Made by a program: the position numbers and the translations under genes. The notes under the pieces were generated by a model. It made no database searches and was not told where the DNA came from. It worked only from the letters and a program-made list of their open reading frames with translations. Positions 1 through 5,290 of a stretch of 5,683 nucleotides of DNA are shown piece after piece (the stretch's first letter is position 1; every line of letters starts with the position of its first letter). The stretch comes from Desulfarculus sp. (GTDB lineage: Bacteria; Desulfobacterota; Desulfarculia; Desulfarculales; Desulfarculaceae), in assembly GCA_020216625.1 (NCBI GenBank), contig JAIUYB010000184.1, positions 1-5,683 on the forward strand, read 5' to 3'.

Positions 1-257
1 ACCTCAGCGGTTACATCCTGCGCTGGGACGGAGCCACCCAGGCCGCGGCCTCGGTGGTGGGCGGCCTGTTGGGGGCCATCCCCGGGGTGGGCGGGCTTTT
101 TCAACGGCTTCTGCTGGGCGGGGACACCCTGGGCGAGACGGCTCTGTTGCGCTTCTACGTGCTGCACTGCCTGGCCCTGCCGGGATTGACGTTGGTGCTG
201 TGCCTGGTGCATTTCTGGCGCATCCGCAAGGACGGCCGGCCGGGATCGGGCCTGTGA
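1..257 (+). CDS. Cytochrome b6-type subunit of a quinol oxidoreductase (3' end only)
   Basis: The reading frame is open from the window edge (first full codon at 3) to a TGA at 255-257, giving 84 residues. The fragment begins with LSGYILRWD, which resembles the GYxLPWD motif at the end of helix C in cytochrome b. It continues with an AIPGVG segment like the conserved cd-loop, then ALLRFYVLHCLALPGL and a hydrophobic helix ending in VHFWRIRKDG. His55 and His70 of the fragment match the two helix D haem ligands. Their separation (14 residues between) is that of cytochrome b6 rather than mitochondrial-type cytochrome b (13 between). The protein would sit in the inner membrane and pass electrons from quinol through two b haems. 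It stops soon after helix D, so it is the short b6-like half; no subunit IV-like gene follows. The start and any Rieske or cytochrome c partner lie upstream, outside the window. Confidence 0.85.
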   Translation, partial: LSGYILRWDGATQAAASVVGGLLGAIPGVGGLFQRLLLGGDTLGETALLRFYVLHCLALPGLTLVLCLVHFWRIRKDGRPGSGL

Positions 258-313
258 ACCAGCGGCACCACGGCGGCTGGGACCCCCGGGCACGGCATCT
301 GGGACCGTCCTCG

Positions 314-320
314 GGGGAGG
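314..320 (+). promoter_or_regulatory. Ribosome binding site that sets a TTG start
   Basis: GGGGAGG ends 6 nt before the TTG at 327-329. The same frame is open back to the stop of the upstream gene at 255-257, but it holds no ATG or GTG in that stretch. TTG 327 with this Shine-Dalgarno is therefore the best start for the glycosyltransferase. Confidence 0.7.
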
Positions 321-326
321 CCAACC

Positions 327-1058
327 TTGCCTGAATTCGCGGTCTTCATCCCGGTGCTCGACGAGGCCGCTCTCCTGCGGCCCCATTGCCAGCGCCTGGT
401 GGAACACCTGCAGGCCATCACGCCCGATTTCGAGCTGATCATCGCCAGCAACGGCTCCATGGACGCCACCCCGGAACTGGGGGCGAAGCTGTCCGCCCAG
501 GAGCCCCGCCTGCGCTTTTTTCATCTGCCGCAAAGAGGGCCGGGCCGGGCCTTGGACCGGGCCTTGGAGCTGATCACCGCGCCCAAGCTGATCACCCTGG
601 ACCTGGACCTCTCCACCGAGCTGGAGTTCGTGGACCGGGCGCTGGACCTTTTGGAGCGCCACGCGGTGGTGGTGGGCAGCAAGCAGCAGGGCCGCCAGGA
701 GCGGGTCTGGTGGCGGGTCCTGGGCTCGGGGGTCTACATTTTATGCGCGCGGCGGTTCCTGGGCCTGCCTTATCAGGACTACTCCCTGGGGGCCAAGGGC
801 TTTCGCACCGATTGGCTGCGGGCCAATCGCCAGGCCATCGACTGGAACACCGCCTACGTGGCCAACCTGATCTTTTGCGCCCATCGCCAGGGCCAGGCGG
901 TGAGCGAGGTGCCGGTGGTTTGCCACGACACCCGACGCTCCCGCTTCCGCCTGCTGCACGAGGGGTTCTATCGTTTCGCCTGGCTGGGACGTCTGTGGTG
1001 GCAATGCCATCTGCGGGGACGGCCGGTGCATGGTGGCCTGAAGCGGTCTTCCGGGTAG
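327..1058 (+). CDS. Family 2 glycosyltransferase, dolichol-phosphate mannosyltransferase-like
   Basis: This 243-residue protein has a GT-A fold signature. Residues 4-13 (FAVFIPVLDE) form the first nucleotide-binding strand. Residues 36-48 (ELIIASNGSMDAT) match the SNGSxDxT segment of DPM1/Alg5-type enzymes. RGPGRALDRAL (70-80) corresponds to the GKGxAxxxG motif. D92 and D94 in LDLDLS are the metal-binding DxD. DYSLGAKGFR (151-160) and the EVPV segment (194-197) match the acceptor-side region. Enzymes of this kind move a sugar from a nucleotide donor to polyprenyl phosphate at the cytoplasmic face of the membrane. There is no clear transmembrane helix; the aromatic, basic C-terminus (FAWLGRLWWQ) might bind the membrane peripherally. 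It lies 69 bp after the cytochrome gene on the same strand, so shared transcription is possible. The 3' end is 7 bp from a convergent gene. The sugar and acceptor cannot be read from the sequence. Confidence 0.85.
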   Translation: MPEFAVFIPVLDEAALLRPHCQRLVEHLQAITPDFELIIASNGSMDATPELGAKLSAQEPRLRFFHLPQRGPGRALDRALELITAPKLITLDLDLSTELEFVDRALDLLERHAVVVGSKQQGRQERVWWRVLGSGVYILCARRFLGLPYQDYSLGAKGFRTDWLRANRQAIDWNTAYVANLIFCAHRQGQAVSEVPVVCHDTRRSRFRLLHEGFYRFAWLGRLWWQCHLRGRPVHGGLKRSSG

Positions 1059-1065
1059 CCGTTCC

Positions 1066-3714
1066 CTACTTGCCGTCGCGGGCCATCTCCCGCAGGCGTT
1101 CCCGGGCGTGTCCGGCCCAGGCGCTGGCCGGGAATTTTTCCACGACCTCTTGATAGGCCCGCCGGGCCTGGTCCAGCCTCCCCAGGGCGCGCTGGCAGTG
1201 GCCGATGTGGTAGAGGGCCTCGGGCGCGGCCGGGGACTCGGGGTAGGCGTCCACCAGGTGGCGGTGGATGGCCAGGGCCTCGGGGTATTGTTGGCGCAGA
1301 TAGTAGCACAGGGCCCAATGGTTCAGGGCCTGGTCCACCACCGGCGAATAGGGCCAGCGGGTGGCCGCGTGGCGGAACCAGGGCTCGGCCCCGGCGTAGT
1401 CCTGGGCCCGGAAGCGCTCCAGGCCGCGTTGCAGGGCGATGCCCGCGTCCACCTTGCCGCCCAGGTGCAGATACAGCCCCAGCAGCCCGGCCAGGACCAG
1501 GCACCCGGCCAAGCCGGCGACCAGGGCGTGGCGGCCCAGCCAGGCCAGGGGTCGGGTCAGGGCGGTTTCCAGGCTGGTGGTGAGAGCCTCCAGAGGGATG
1601 AACGCCAGACTCCGCAGCCTGGCGAACAAGGGCCATTCCCGCAACCCGGGCAGGTTGAGCAGCAGGCAGAGGCCAGCCAGGATGGTCAGAGCCTGCCCCA
1701 GATAGTTGGGCCAGGTCTGGCCGTAGGTCAGCACCACCCGGTCGGCGGTGGGGTAGACCAGCATGAAGGCCGGCGCGGCCAGGTGCACTCGCTCGGCCCC
1801 CTCCACCCGCCAATTGGGGTGATAGCTGACCTTGATCAACAGCGGCCCCCGGCCCGGGGTCTGGATCTCGATGCGGTCCGGGCCGATGGTTTCCCGCACC
1901 TCTGGCGCGGGCGGCAGGGCCACCCGGGGCGGCTCGGGCGGCAATTCGCGCACGATGGCCGCGAAGCGATCCCGGTCGCCGGGCCGTTCGTGGTCCTGGA
2001 AGACCAGGGGCGTGGCGAAGTCACCCCGTCGGTACCACTGAAAGGCTTTTGGCTTCCAATCATCACCCAGCACCAGCACTGGCTTGTAATCCACGGGCGT
2101 CACGTAGCGGCCGGGATTGCCCTCCACCCGAAAGACGGCGTAGGGTCCGATTTGTTTCTCCAAGCGATAGCCCGGGCTGGCCTCGGCCGCCTGGCGGGTG
2201 GCCTCGGACACGGCCACGAACTGACCCACGTTGTAGAGCACCATCCGGGCGTGGGCCGCGGCCAGGTCGAAGCGGGAATAGTTGATGCCCGGCAGCGGGG
2301 TGGTGGGGGTTTGGCTGGTCTGGGACTGGAGGTAATAGACAAACGGCGAGTTGAGCGACGATTGGATGTAGAGCCCCTCCATGCCGGCCCGGCCGCTGAA
2401 CAGCATCAGGTTCTCGAAGGCCCGGGTGGTGCCGGTAATTTGCAAGCTGTCGGCGTGTTCGTGCAGCACTCGCGGGTCGCCCAATCCGCCCCTGAGATAG
2501 GCGTTGAGGCGCTGGAAATCGGGCCAGCCCCGGGCCAGCTCATAGCCGCGATAGTTCCAGTCCACCCATTTGGGGATGTATTCCACCGCGTGGGCCACCC
2601 AGAGCAGGCAGAGCGTTAGGCCCAATAGGGGCAGCAGGGTCCGGCCGGCCAGGGCGCGGGACAGGTCGGCCCCGGCCAGGGCCGCCCAGGGAATCAGGGC
2701 CAGCCAGGCGAAGGGCAAGAAGCGGATGTCGATGACGTTGAGGTGGAAGGCCACCAGGTAGAGCACCAGGCTCAGGCCGATGAAGCCCAGGTGCAGGCCC
2801 GCCCCGCCCAGACCCGGCCGCCCTCGCCGCCAGCGGGCCACACCCCAGGCCAGATGGACCAGGCACAAGGCCAGCAGCGGGATCAGGATCGGGGGGGCCG
2901 CCTCCTGCCACTTCTCTATGATCCAGACCATGTTGTGGGTGGTGTTGTAGCCGGCGAAGAGAATCAGGGGCACGATCCAGAAGCCCAGCAGGCAGAAGGC
3001 CAGGGCGTAGGTTTTCAGCAGATACATCCCGCGCCGGACCAGGTCGCGGTGGAAAAGCCAGACCACCCCGGCCAGCACCCCGAACATCAGGGTGCAGCCA
3101 TGGGCCAGGCCCACCAGGGCCAGCAGCAGGGCGTTACGTATCGGGTGTCGGCGGTGATCGATGTCGCCCTGGACAGCCCCCAGGTAGATCAGGAGCAGGC
3201 CCAGGCCGATGGAGTAGCCGATCTCGCCGGCCAGCAGGCTGGGCAGGTTGCCGCCCCACATGGAGTTGGTCTCGTTGCACAGGAACAGCAGGCTGAAAGC
3301 GGCGGCCAAGGCCGGGGCGGGGAAGGGCCGGCCGGCCAGGCGCAGGGCCAGATAGGCGGCCGGGGGGATGATGAAGGCCCCGGCGGCCGAGACCAGCTTG
3401 AAGGCGATGGTCAGGGGCAGGCCCAGATAAGACAGACCGGCCATGACCAGGAAGGGCAGGGGAAAGTAGAACTGGAACAGGGGGAAACCGGCCAGGTTGC
3501 CGGGGAACCAGCCCACCACCCGGCCCTGGGGCAAGAGCTGGCGGGCCAGGTAATCGGCGGTGAGGAAATGGCTGCCGGTGTCGCCGCCGGTGGTGATGGT
3601 GTCCAAGCGGAGCAGGCTGGGAGGGAAGTAGCAAAGCAGCAGGCCCCAGCAGCCCAGCAGCACCGTCAGGTCCACGGCGGACTGGCTCCAGCGTGTGGCG
3701 CGGGGAGAGGTCAT
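1066..3714 (-). CDS. Polytopic YfhO/GT-C-like membrane protein with C-terminal TPR domain
   Basis: This is an 882-residue inner-membrane protein. Hydrophobic helices are seen at about 14-30, 85-125, 133-147, 160-180, 193-220, 232-254, 274-291, 305-325, 331-348 and 357-376. A largely soluble region spans about 380-665, followed by two more helices (about 670-688 and 727-750). After the first helix comes GGDTGSHF (43-50), an acidic loop motif like that of GT-C glycosyltransferases and proteins often annotated as 6-pyruvoyl-tetrahydropterin synthase-related. YHPNWRVEG (631-639) matches the YxPGW motif of YfhO-family proteins. Residues about 755-880 form three TPR-like repeats (LERFRAQDYAGAEPWF; ALCYYLRQQYPEALAIH; ALYHIGHCQRALGRLDQARRAY) of the YbgF/BamD kind. 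The likely role is transfer of a lipid-linked sugar, or other polysaccharide or glycolipid work, at the periplasmic face; this is a family inference. Translation appears coupled to the upstream gene, since the ATG overlaps its stop (ATGA) and no Shine-Dalgarno precedes it. Confidence 0.8.
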   Translation of the reverse strand: MTSPRATRWSQSAVDLTVLLGCWGLLLCYFPPSLLRLDTITTGGDTGSHFLTADYLARQLLPQGRVVGWFPGNLAGFPLFQFYFPLPFLVMAGLSYLGLPLTIAFKLVSAAGAFIIPPAAYLALRLAGRPFPAPALAAAFSLLFLCNETNSMWGGNLPSLLAGEIGYSIGLGLLLIYLGAVQGDIDHRRHPIRNALLLALVGLAHGCTLMFGVLAGVVWLFHRDLVRRGMYLLKTYALAFCLLGFWIVPLILFAGYNTTHNMVWIIEKWQEAAPPILIPLLALCLVHLAWGVARWRRGRPGLGGAGLHLGFIGLSLVLYLVAFHLNVIDIRFLPFAWLALIPWAALAGADLSRALAGRTLLPLLGLTLCLLWVAHAVEYIPKWVDWNYRGYELARGWPDFQRLNAYLRGGLGDPRVLHEHADSLQITGTTRAFENLMLFSGRAGMEGLYIQSSLNSPFVYYLQSQTSQTPTTPLPGINYSRFDLAAAHARMVLYNVGQFVAVSEATRQAAEASPGYRLEKQIGPYAVFRVEGNPGRYVTPVDYKPVLVLGDDWKPKAFQWYRRGDFATPLVFQDHERPGDRDRFAAIVRELPPEPPRVALPPAPEVRETIGPDRIEIQTPGRGPLLIKVSYHPNWRVEGAERVHLAAPAFMLVYPTADRVVLTYGQTWPNYLGQALTILAGLCLLLNLPGLREWPLFARLRSLAFIPLEALTTSLETALTRPLAWLGRHALVAGLAGCLVLAGLLGLYLHLGGKVDAGIALQRGLERFRAQDYAGAEPWFRHAATRWPYSPVVDQALNHWALCYYLRQQYPEALAIHRHLVDAYPESPAAPEALYHIGHCQRALGRLDQARRAYQEVVEKFPASAWAGHARERLREMARDGK

Positions 3715-4526
3715 GCGGTTGAACCCGGGGCGCGGCGGGCGCGCAGTTGCAGCCCGATCATGGCCGCCAGGAGCAGTCCGGCCAGGGCATAGAGAAAGGG
3801 GACCGCTTCGCGCACCAAGTCCGGCGGGGCCTCCACCCTGACCGGAGCCACGGCCACCGCGCTGTGGTGTCGGCCGTCATGGTCGTACTCCAGGAGCAGC
3901 AGCACCGGATAGCTGGCCCCGGCCAGGGCCGCCAGGTTGCGCGCGGTCAGGTCCAGGCCGCGGCCGCCCCCCGGAGCCAGCTCCAGGCGGGGCGGGGGCT
4001 GCTCCAGGGATAGTTCCTCGGGCGCGATTGCCCGCAGATTGACGGCATGGGGCGCCTGGTCGGCGTTGGTCAGCTCGAAGCGCAGCTTCCCGTCGCCGAT
4101 CACCCGGCCGGGGAAACCTTGGGCGCTCACTCCAGACGGGGCGGAGGACCCCAGGTCGAACAGGCCGTGGGCCAGGGAGCTGAAGGCATAGCCGTTGAGA
4201 TCGTGGAAGCGCACCGTGACCAGGGCGGGATAGCTGCCGGGCAGCGTCAGGAGGAGGGGCAGCTCCAGGACCGTGCGCCAAGGCTGGTGCGGCGGCAGGC
4301 TCGTTGGTCCCGGGGCCTCGATCTGCTTGCCGGCCGCCGTGAGCGACAGGGCGAGATCGCGCGCGGCCTCGTCGCCCTGATTGAGCAGGCTAACCTCCAC
4401 CCGGAGGCTTTGGCCGGCCACGCTGGCGGTGACCGTGGTGCTGAGGCTGATGGTGCCAGCCTGGGCTGGGCTGGTCGGGGCCAGCCAGACCGCCAGGATC
4501 AGGCCCAGGGTGACGAGCCAGGGCAT
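3711..4526 (-). CDS. Exported membrane-anchored protein with two probable beta-sandwich regions
   Basis: I do not recognise a named family. From ATG 4526 the protein has 271 residues. A signal peptide covers about 1-23 (MPWLVTLGLILAVWL... ending SPAQA before GTIS). Two beta-rich regions follow. The first (about 26-125) contains LRVEVSLLNQGDEAARDLAL, typical of CARDB or NEW3-like Ig folds. The second (about 145-235) contains LRFELTNADQAPHAVNLRAI and a similar ending. A single transmembrane helix (about 242-262) and a basic tail (LRARRAPGSTA) follow, so the bulk should be periplasmic with a cytoplasmic C-terminus. The frame extends upstream to TTG 4592 with an ATG at 4565, but these coincide with the -35 and -10 of the promoter, so neither can be translated from it. 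ATG 4526 is preceded by GGGGA about 5 nt away and starts a proper signal peptide. It overlaps the next gene by 4 bp (ATGA), so the pair probably works together, perhaps as a periplasmic accessory to the GT-C-like protein. Confidence 0.75.
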   Translation of the reverse strand: MPWLVTLGLILAVWLAPTSPAQAGTISLSTTVTASVAGQSLRVEVSLLNQGDEAARDLALSLTAAGKQIEAPGPTSLPPHQPWRTVLELPLLLTLPGSYPALVTVRFHDLNGYAFSSLAHGLFDLGSSAPSGVSAQGFPGRVIGDGKLRFELTNADQAPHAVNLRAIAPEELSLEQPPPRLELAPGGGRGLDLTARNLAALAGASYPVLLLLEYDHDGRHHSAVAVAPVRVEAPPDLVREAVPFLYALAGLLLAAMIGLQLRARRAPGSTA

Positions 4527-4563
4527 GGGCTTCCCCGTGGGGGTGGCGTTGGGGGCGATGTCC

Positions 4564-4592
4564 ATTATAGGGCAAGGCCCTGGGCCTGCCAA
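4564..4592 (-). promoter_or_regulatory. Sigma-70-type promoter of the minus-strand envelope operon
   Basis: Read on the minus strand, TTGGCA (4592-4587, 5 of 6 to TTGACA) is followed after exactly 17 nt by TATAAT (4569-4564, perfect). Transcription should start near 4557, leaving a leader of about 30 nt before ATG 4526. The spacer holds an imperfect palindrome, GGCA(A)GGCCC-T-GGGCC-TGCC read on the plus strand at 4571-4590, which may be an operator. Confidence 0.75.
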
Positions 4593-4618
4593 AGCCGGAG
4601 ACTCGCGGGGCGGGCGCT

Positions 4619-4638
4619 GTCCCGGATTGCCCCGGGAC
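4619..4638. promoter_or_regulatory. Perfect 7-bp inverted repeat over the -35 of the regulator promoter
   Basis: GTCCCGG (4619-4625) and CCGGGAC (4632-4638) are exact inverted copies separated by 6 nt. The spacer and the first base of the right arm contain the -35 element of the plus-strand promoter. The placement suits a repressor or activator site, but the sequence does not resemble a ModE box. In GC-rich DNA a short GC palindrome can also arise by chance. Confidence 0.35.
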
Positions 4639-4655
4639 GGTCATGCCTCTATAAT
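4627..4655 (+). promoter_or_regulatory. Sigma-70-type promoter of the ModE-like regulator gene
   Basis: TTGCCC (4627-4632, 4 of 6 to TTGACA) is followed after exactly 17 nt by TATAAT (4650-4655, perfect). Transcription should start near 4662, giving a leader of about 42 nt. It is back to back with the minus-strand promoter, with only about 34 bp between the two -35 boxes. No ModE-type CGTTAT-N12-ATAACG site lies here, so direct autoregulation is not evident. Confidence 0.65.
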
Positions 4656-4703
4656 CGGTTCACCCAAACCCAGTTTTTGGCCCTATTTGCCTGGGAGGAG
4701 CCC

Positions 4704-5093
4704 ATGCCCAAGGCCAAAGCGCCCGTTGACCAGAACGCCCTGGCCGTCGGTCCCAGCCAGGGAGGGGATGGCCTGCAACTCAAGGGCCGTCTGTGGCTTG
4801 AGAAGAACGGCAAAACCTTCCTGTCCTGGGGGCGGGTGGTCCTGCTGGAGCGCATCGTGGAGCACGGCAGCCTCTCGGCCGCGGCCCGCTCCATGGGGAT
4901 GAGCTACAGCCACGCCTGGGGTCTGGTGGAGGAGATGAACTGCCTGGCCGGCCAGGAGCTGGTGACCAAGCAAACCGGCGGACCTGGCGGGGGAGGCGCG
5001 CGCCTGACCCCGGCCGGCGAGAAGCTGGTGACCGAATTCTGGCGTCTGGTGGATGACTTCCGCGATTGGATCTCCCGCCGCGAGCTGAGTTAG
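4704..5093 (+). CDS. modE: ModE-type winged-helix transcriptional regulator, DNA-binding domain only
   Basis: The protein has 129 residues and starts at ATG 4704 with GGGAGG 5 nt upstream. Residues about 25-125 match the N-terminal domain of ModE. The segment VVLLERIVEHGSLSAAARSMGMSYSHAWGLVEEMN (residues 45-79) is the helix-turn-helix, with its probable recognition helix at about 67-79. The wing TGGPGGGGARLT (91-102) is nearly identical to the TGGKGGGG wing I recall for Escherichia coli ModE. E. coli ModE is about twice as long and carries two C-terminal Mop/TOBE domains that bind molybdate; here the gene stops after the dimerisation helix (about 107-125). It must therefore sense metal through a separate Mop-domain protein, or not sense it directly. 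The first 24 residues (MPKAKAPVDQNALAVGPSQG...) look disordered and lie outside the conserved domain. Two ModE-like operators occur in the gap just downstream, so its main target is probably the receptor gene that follows. Confidence 0.85.
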   Translation: MPKAKAPVDQNALAVGPSQGGDGLQLKGRLWLEKNGKTFLSWGRVVLLERIVEHGSLSAAARSMGMSYSHAWGLVEEMNCLAGQELVTKQTGGPGGGGARLTPAGEKLVTEFWRLVDDFRDWISRRELS

Positions 5094-5110
5094 ATTCCTG
5101 ATTAATTTTC

Positions 5111-5139
5111 TTGGGGCGTTATAGTTTGTATGCTATAAG
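5111..5139 (+). promoter_or_regulatory. Probable promoter of the TonB-dependent receptor gene
   Basis: TTGGGG (5111-5116, weak -35) lies 17 nt before TATAAG (5134-5139, 5 of 6), which is preceded by TGC to make an extended -10 (TGCTATAAG, 5131-5139). Transcription would start near 5146, giving a leader of about 145 nt. The first ModE-like operator covers the whole spacer and the -10, so bound regulator would exclude RNA polymerase. This is the best promoter I find in the gap, but the -35 is poor and a second start near the downstream operator cannot be excluded. Confidence 0.5.
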
Positions 5140-5144
5140 GCCCC
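5113..5144. promoter_or_regulatory. ModE-like operator 1
   Basis: The core is CGTTAT (5117-5122), 12 nt, ATAAGG (5135-5140); the right half differs by one base from ATAACG. With the flanks it forms a longer palindrome, GGGGCGTTATAG (5113-5124) against CTATAAGGCCCC (5133-5144), with 11 of 12 positions paired around an 8-nt centre. The half-sites and the 12-nt spacing agree with the E. coli modA operator as I recall it (CGTTAT-N12-ATAACG). The site overlaps the putative receptor promoter, as expected for repression. Confidence 0.7.
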
Positions 5145-5155
5145 TTGAGGCGCTT

Positions 5156-5197
5156 GCTGGACCGTCCGCCGACCAGGTGGCGGGCAGCGGCGCCAGC
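5156..5197 (+). other. Potentially structured GC-rich leader segment
   Basis: If transcribed from the promoter at 5111-5139, this part of the receptor leader can fold. GTCCGCC (5164-5170) pairs with GGCGGGC (5179-5185, one G-U pair) around an 8-nt loop. GCTGG (5156-5160) can pair outside it with CCAGC (5193-5197). I do not recognise a riboswitch class, and GC-rich DNA folds easily by chance. Confidence 0.25.
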
Positions 5198-5222
5198 CCT
5201 TCTGCGGGTATAGGCGTGCCTA

Positions 5223-5248
5223 GCGTTATAGTAATAATAAAATAACGC
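5223..5248. promoter_or_regulatory. ModE-like operator 2
   Basis: GCGTTAT (5223-5229) and ATAACGC (5242-5248) are perfect inverted copies with a 12-nt AT-only centre apart from one G. The core CGTTAT-N12-ATAACG is the canonical ModE box layout. It is a striking AT island in GC-rich DNA. It lies 43 bp before the receptor ATG, and its centre is 107 bp from that of operator 1, roughly ten helical turns. It would block a promoter overlapping it, act as a roadblock in the leader, or cooperate with operator 1 by looping. Confidence 0.75.
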
Positions 5249-5278
5249 AAGGCGATTCGGTTCCCCCGGAATCTGGAC

Positions 5279-5284
5279 GAGGAG
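5279..5284 (+). promoter_or_regulatory. Ribosome binding site of the receptor gene
   Basis: GAGGAG ends 6 nt before ATG 5291, and that ATG begins a typical signal peptide. This fixes the start. Confidence 0.8.
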
Positions 5285-5290
5285 AAATTC

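Noticed and set aside
968..1813. Minus-strand open frame of 281 codons
   Set aside because: It is a Pro/Gly/Arg-rich frame-shifted shadow of the TPR region and runs into the glycosyltransferase gene.
1108..2619. Long plus-strand open frame of 503 codons
   Set aside because: It is antisense to the 882-residue membrane protein; its Gln/Gly/Val/His-rich translation has no domain signal and comes from GC-rich codon usage.
2743..3792. Plus-strand open frame of 349 codons
   Set aside because: The translation is low-complexity Gln/Gly/Ala/His, antisense to two well-supported membrane or exported proteins.
4593..4703. ModE box for autoregulation in the divergent promoter region
   Set aside because: TATAATCG resembles part of a half-site, but there is no partner at the 12-nt spacing; it is simply the -10.
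4047..5093. A much longer N-terminus for the ModE-like protein, starting upstream at 4047
   Set aside because: The extension runs antisense through the exported-protein gene and both promoters. ATG 4704 has a good Shine-Dalgarno just after a good promoter.
5113..5144. Rho-independent terminator of the regulator gene
   Set aside because: The palindrome could form a stem in RNA, but it is followed by TTGAGG rather than a T-run, and it matches a ModE box. A minor attenuating role is not excluded.
5156..5200. Molybdenum cofactor or cobalamin riboswitch
   Set aside because: I could not match conserved core motifs of either class; only generic GC-rich stems are visible.
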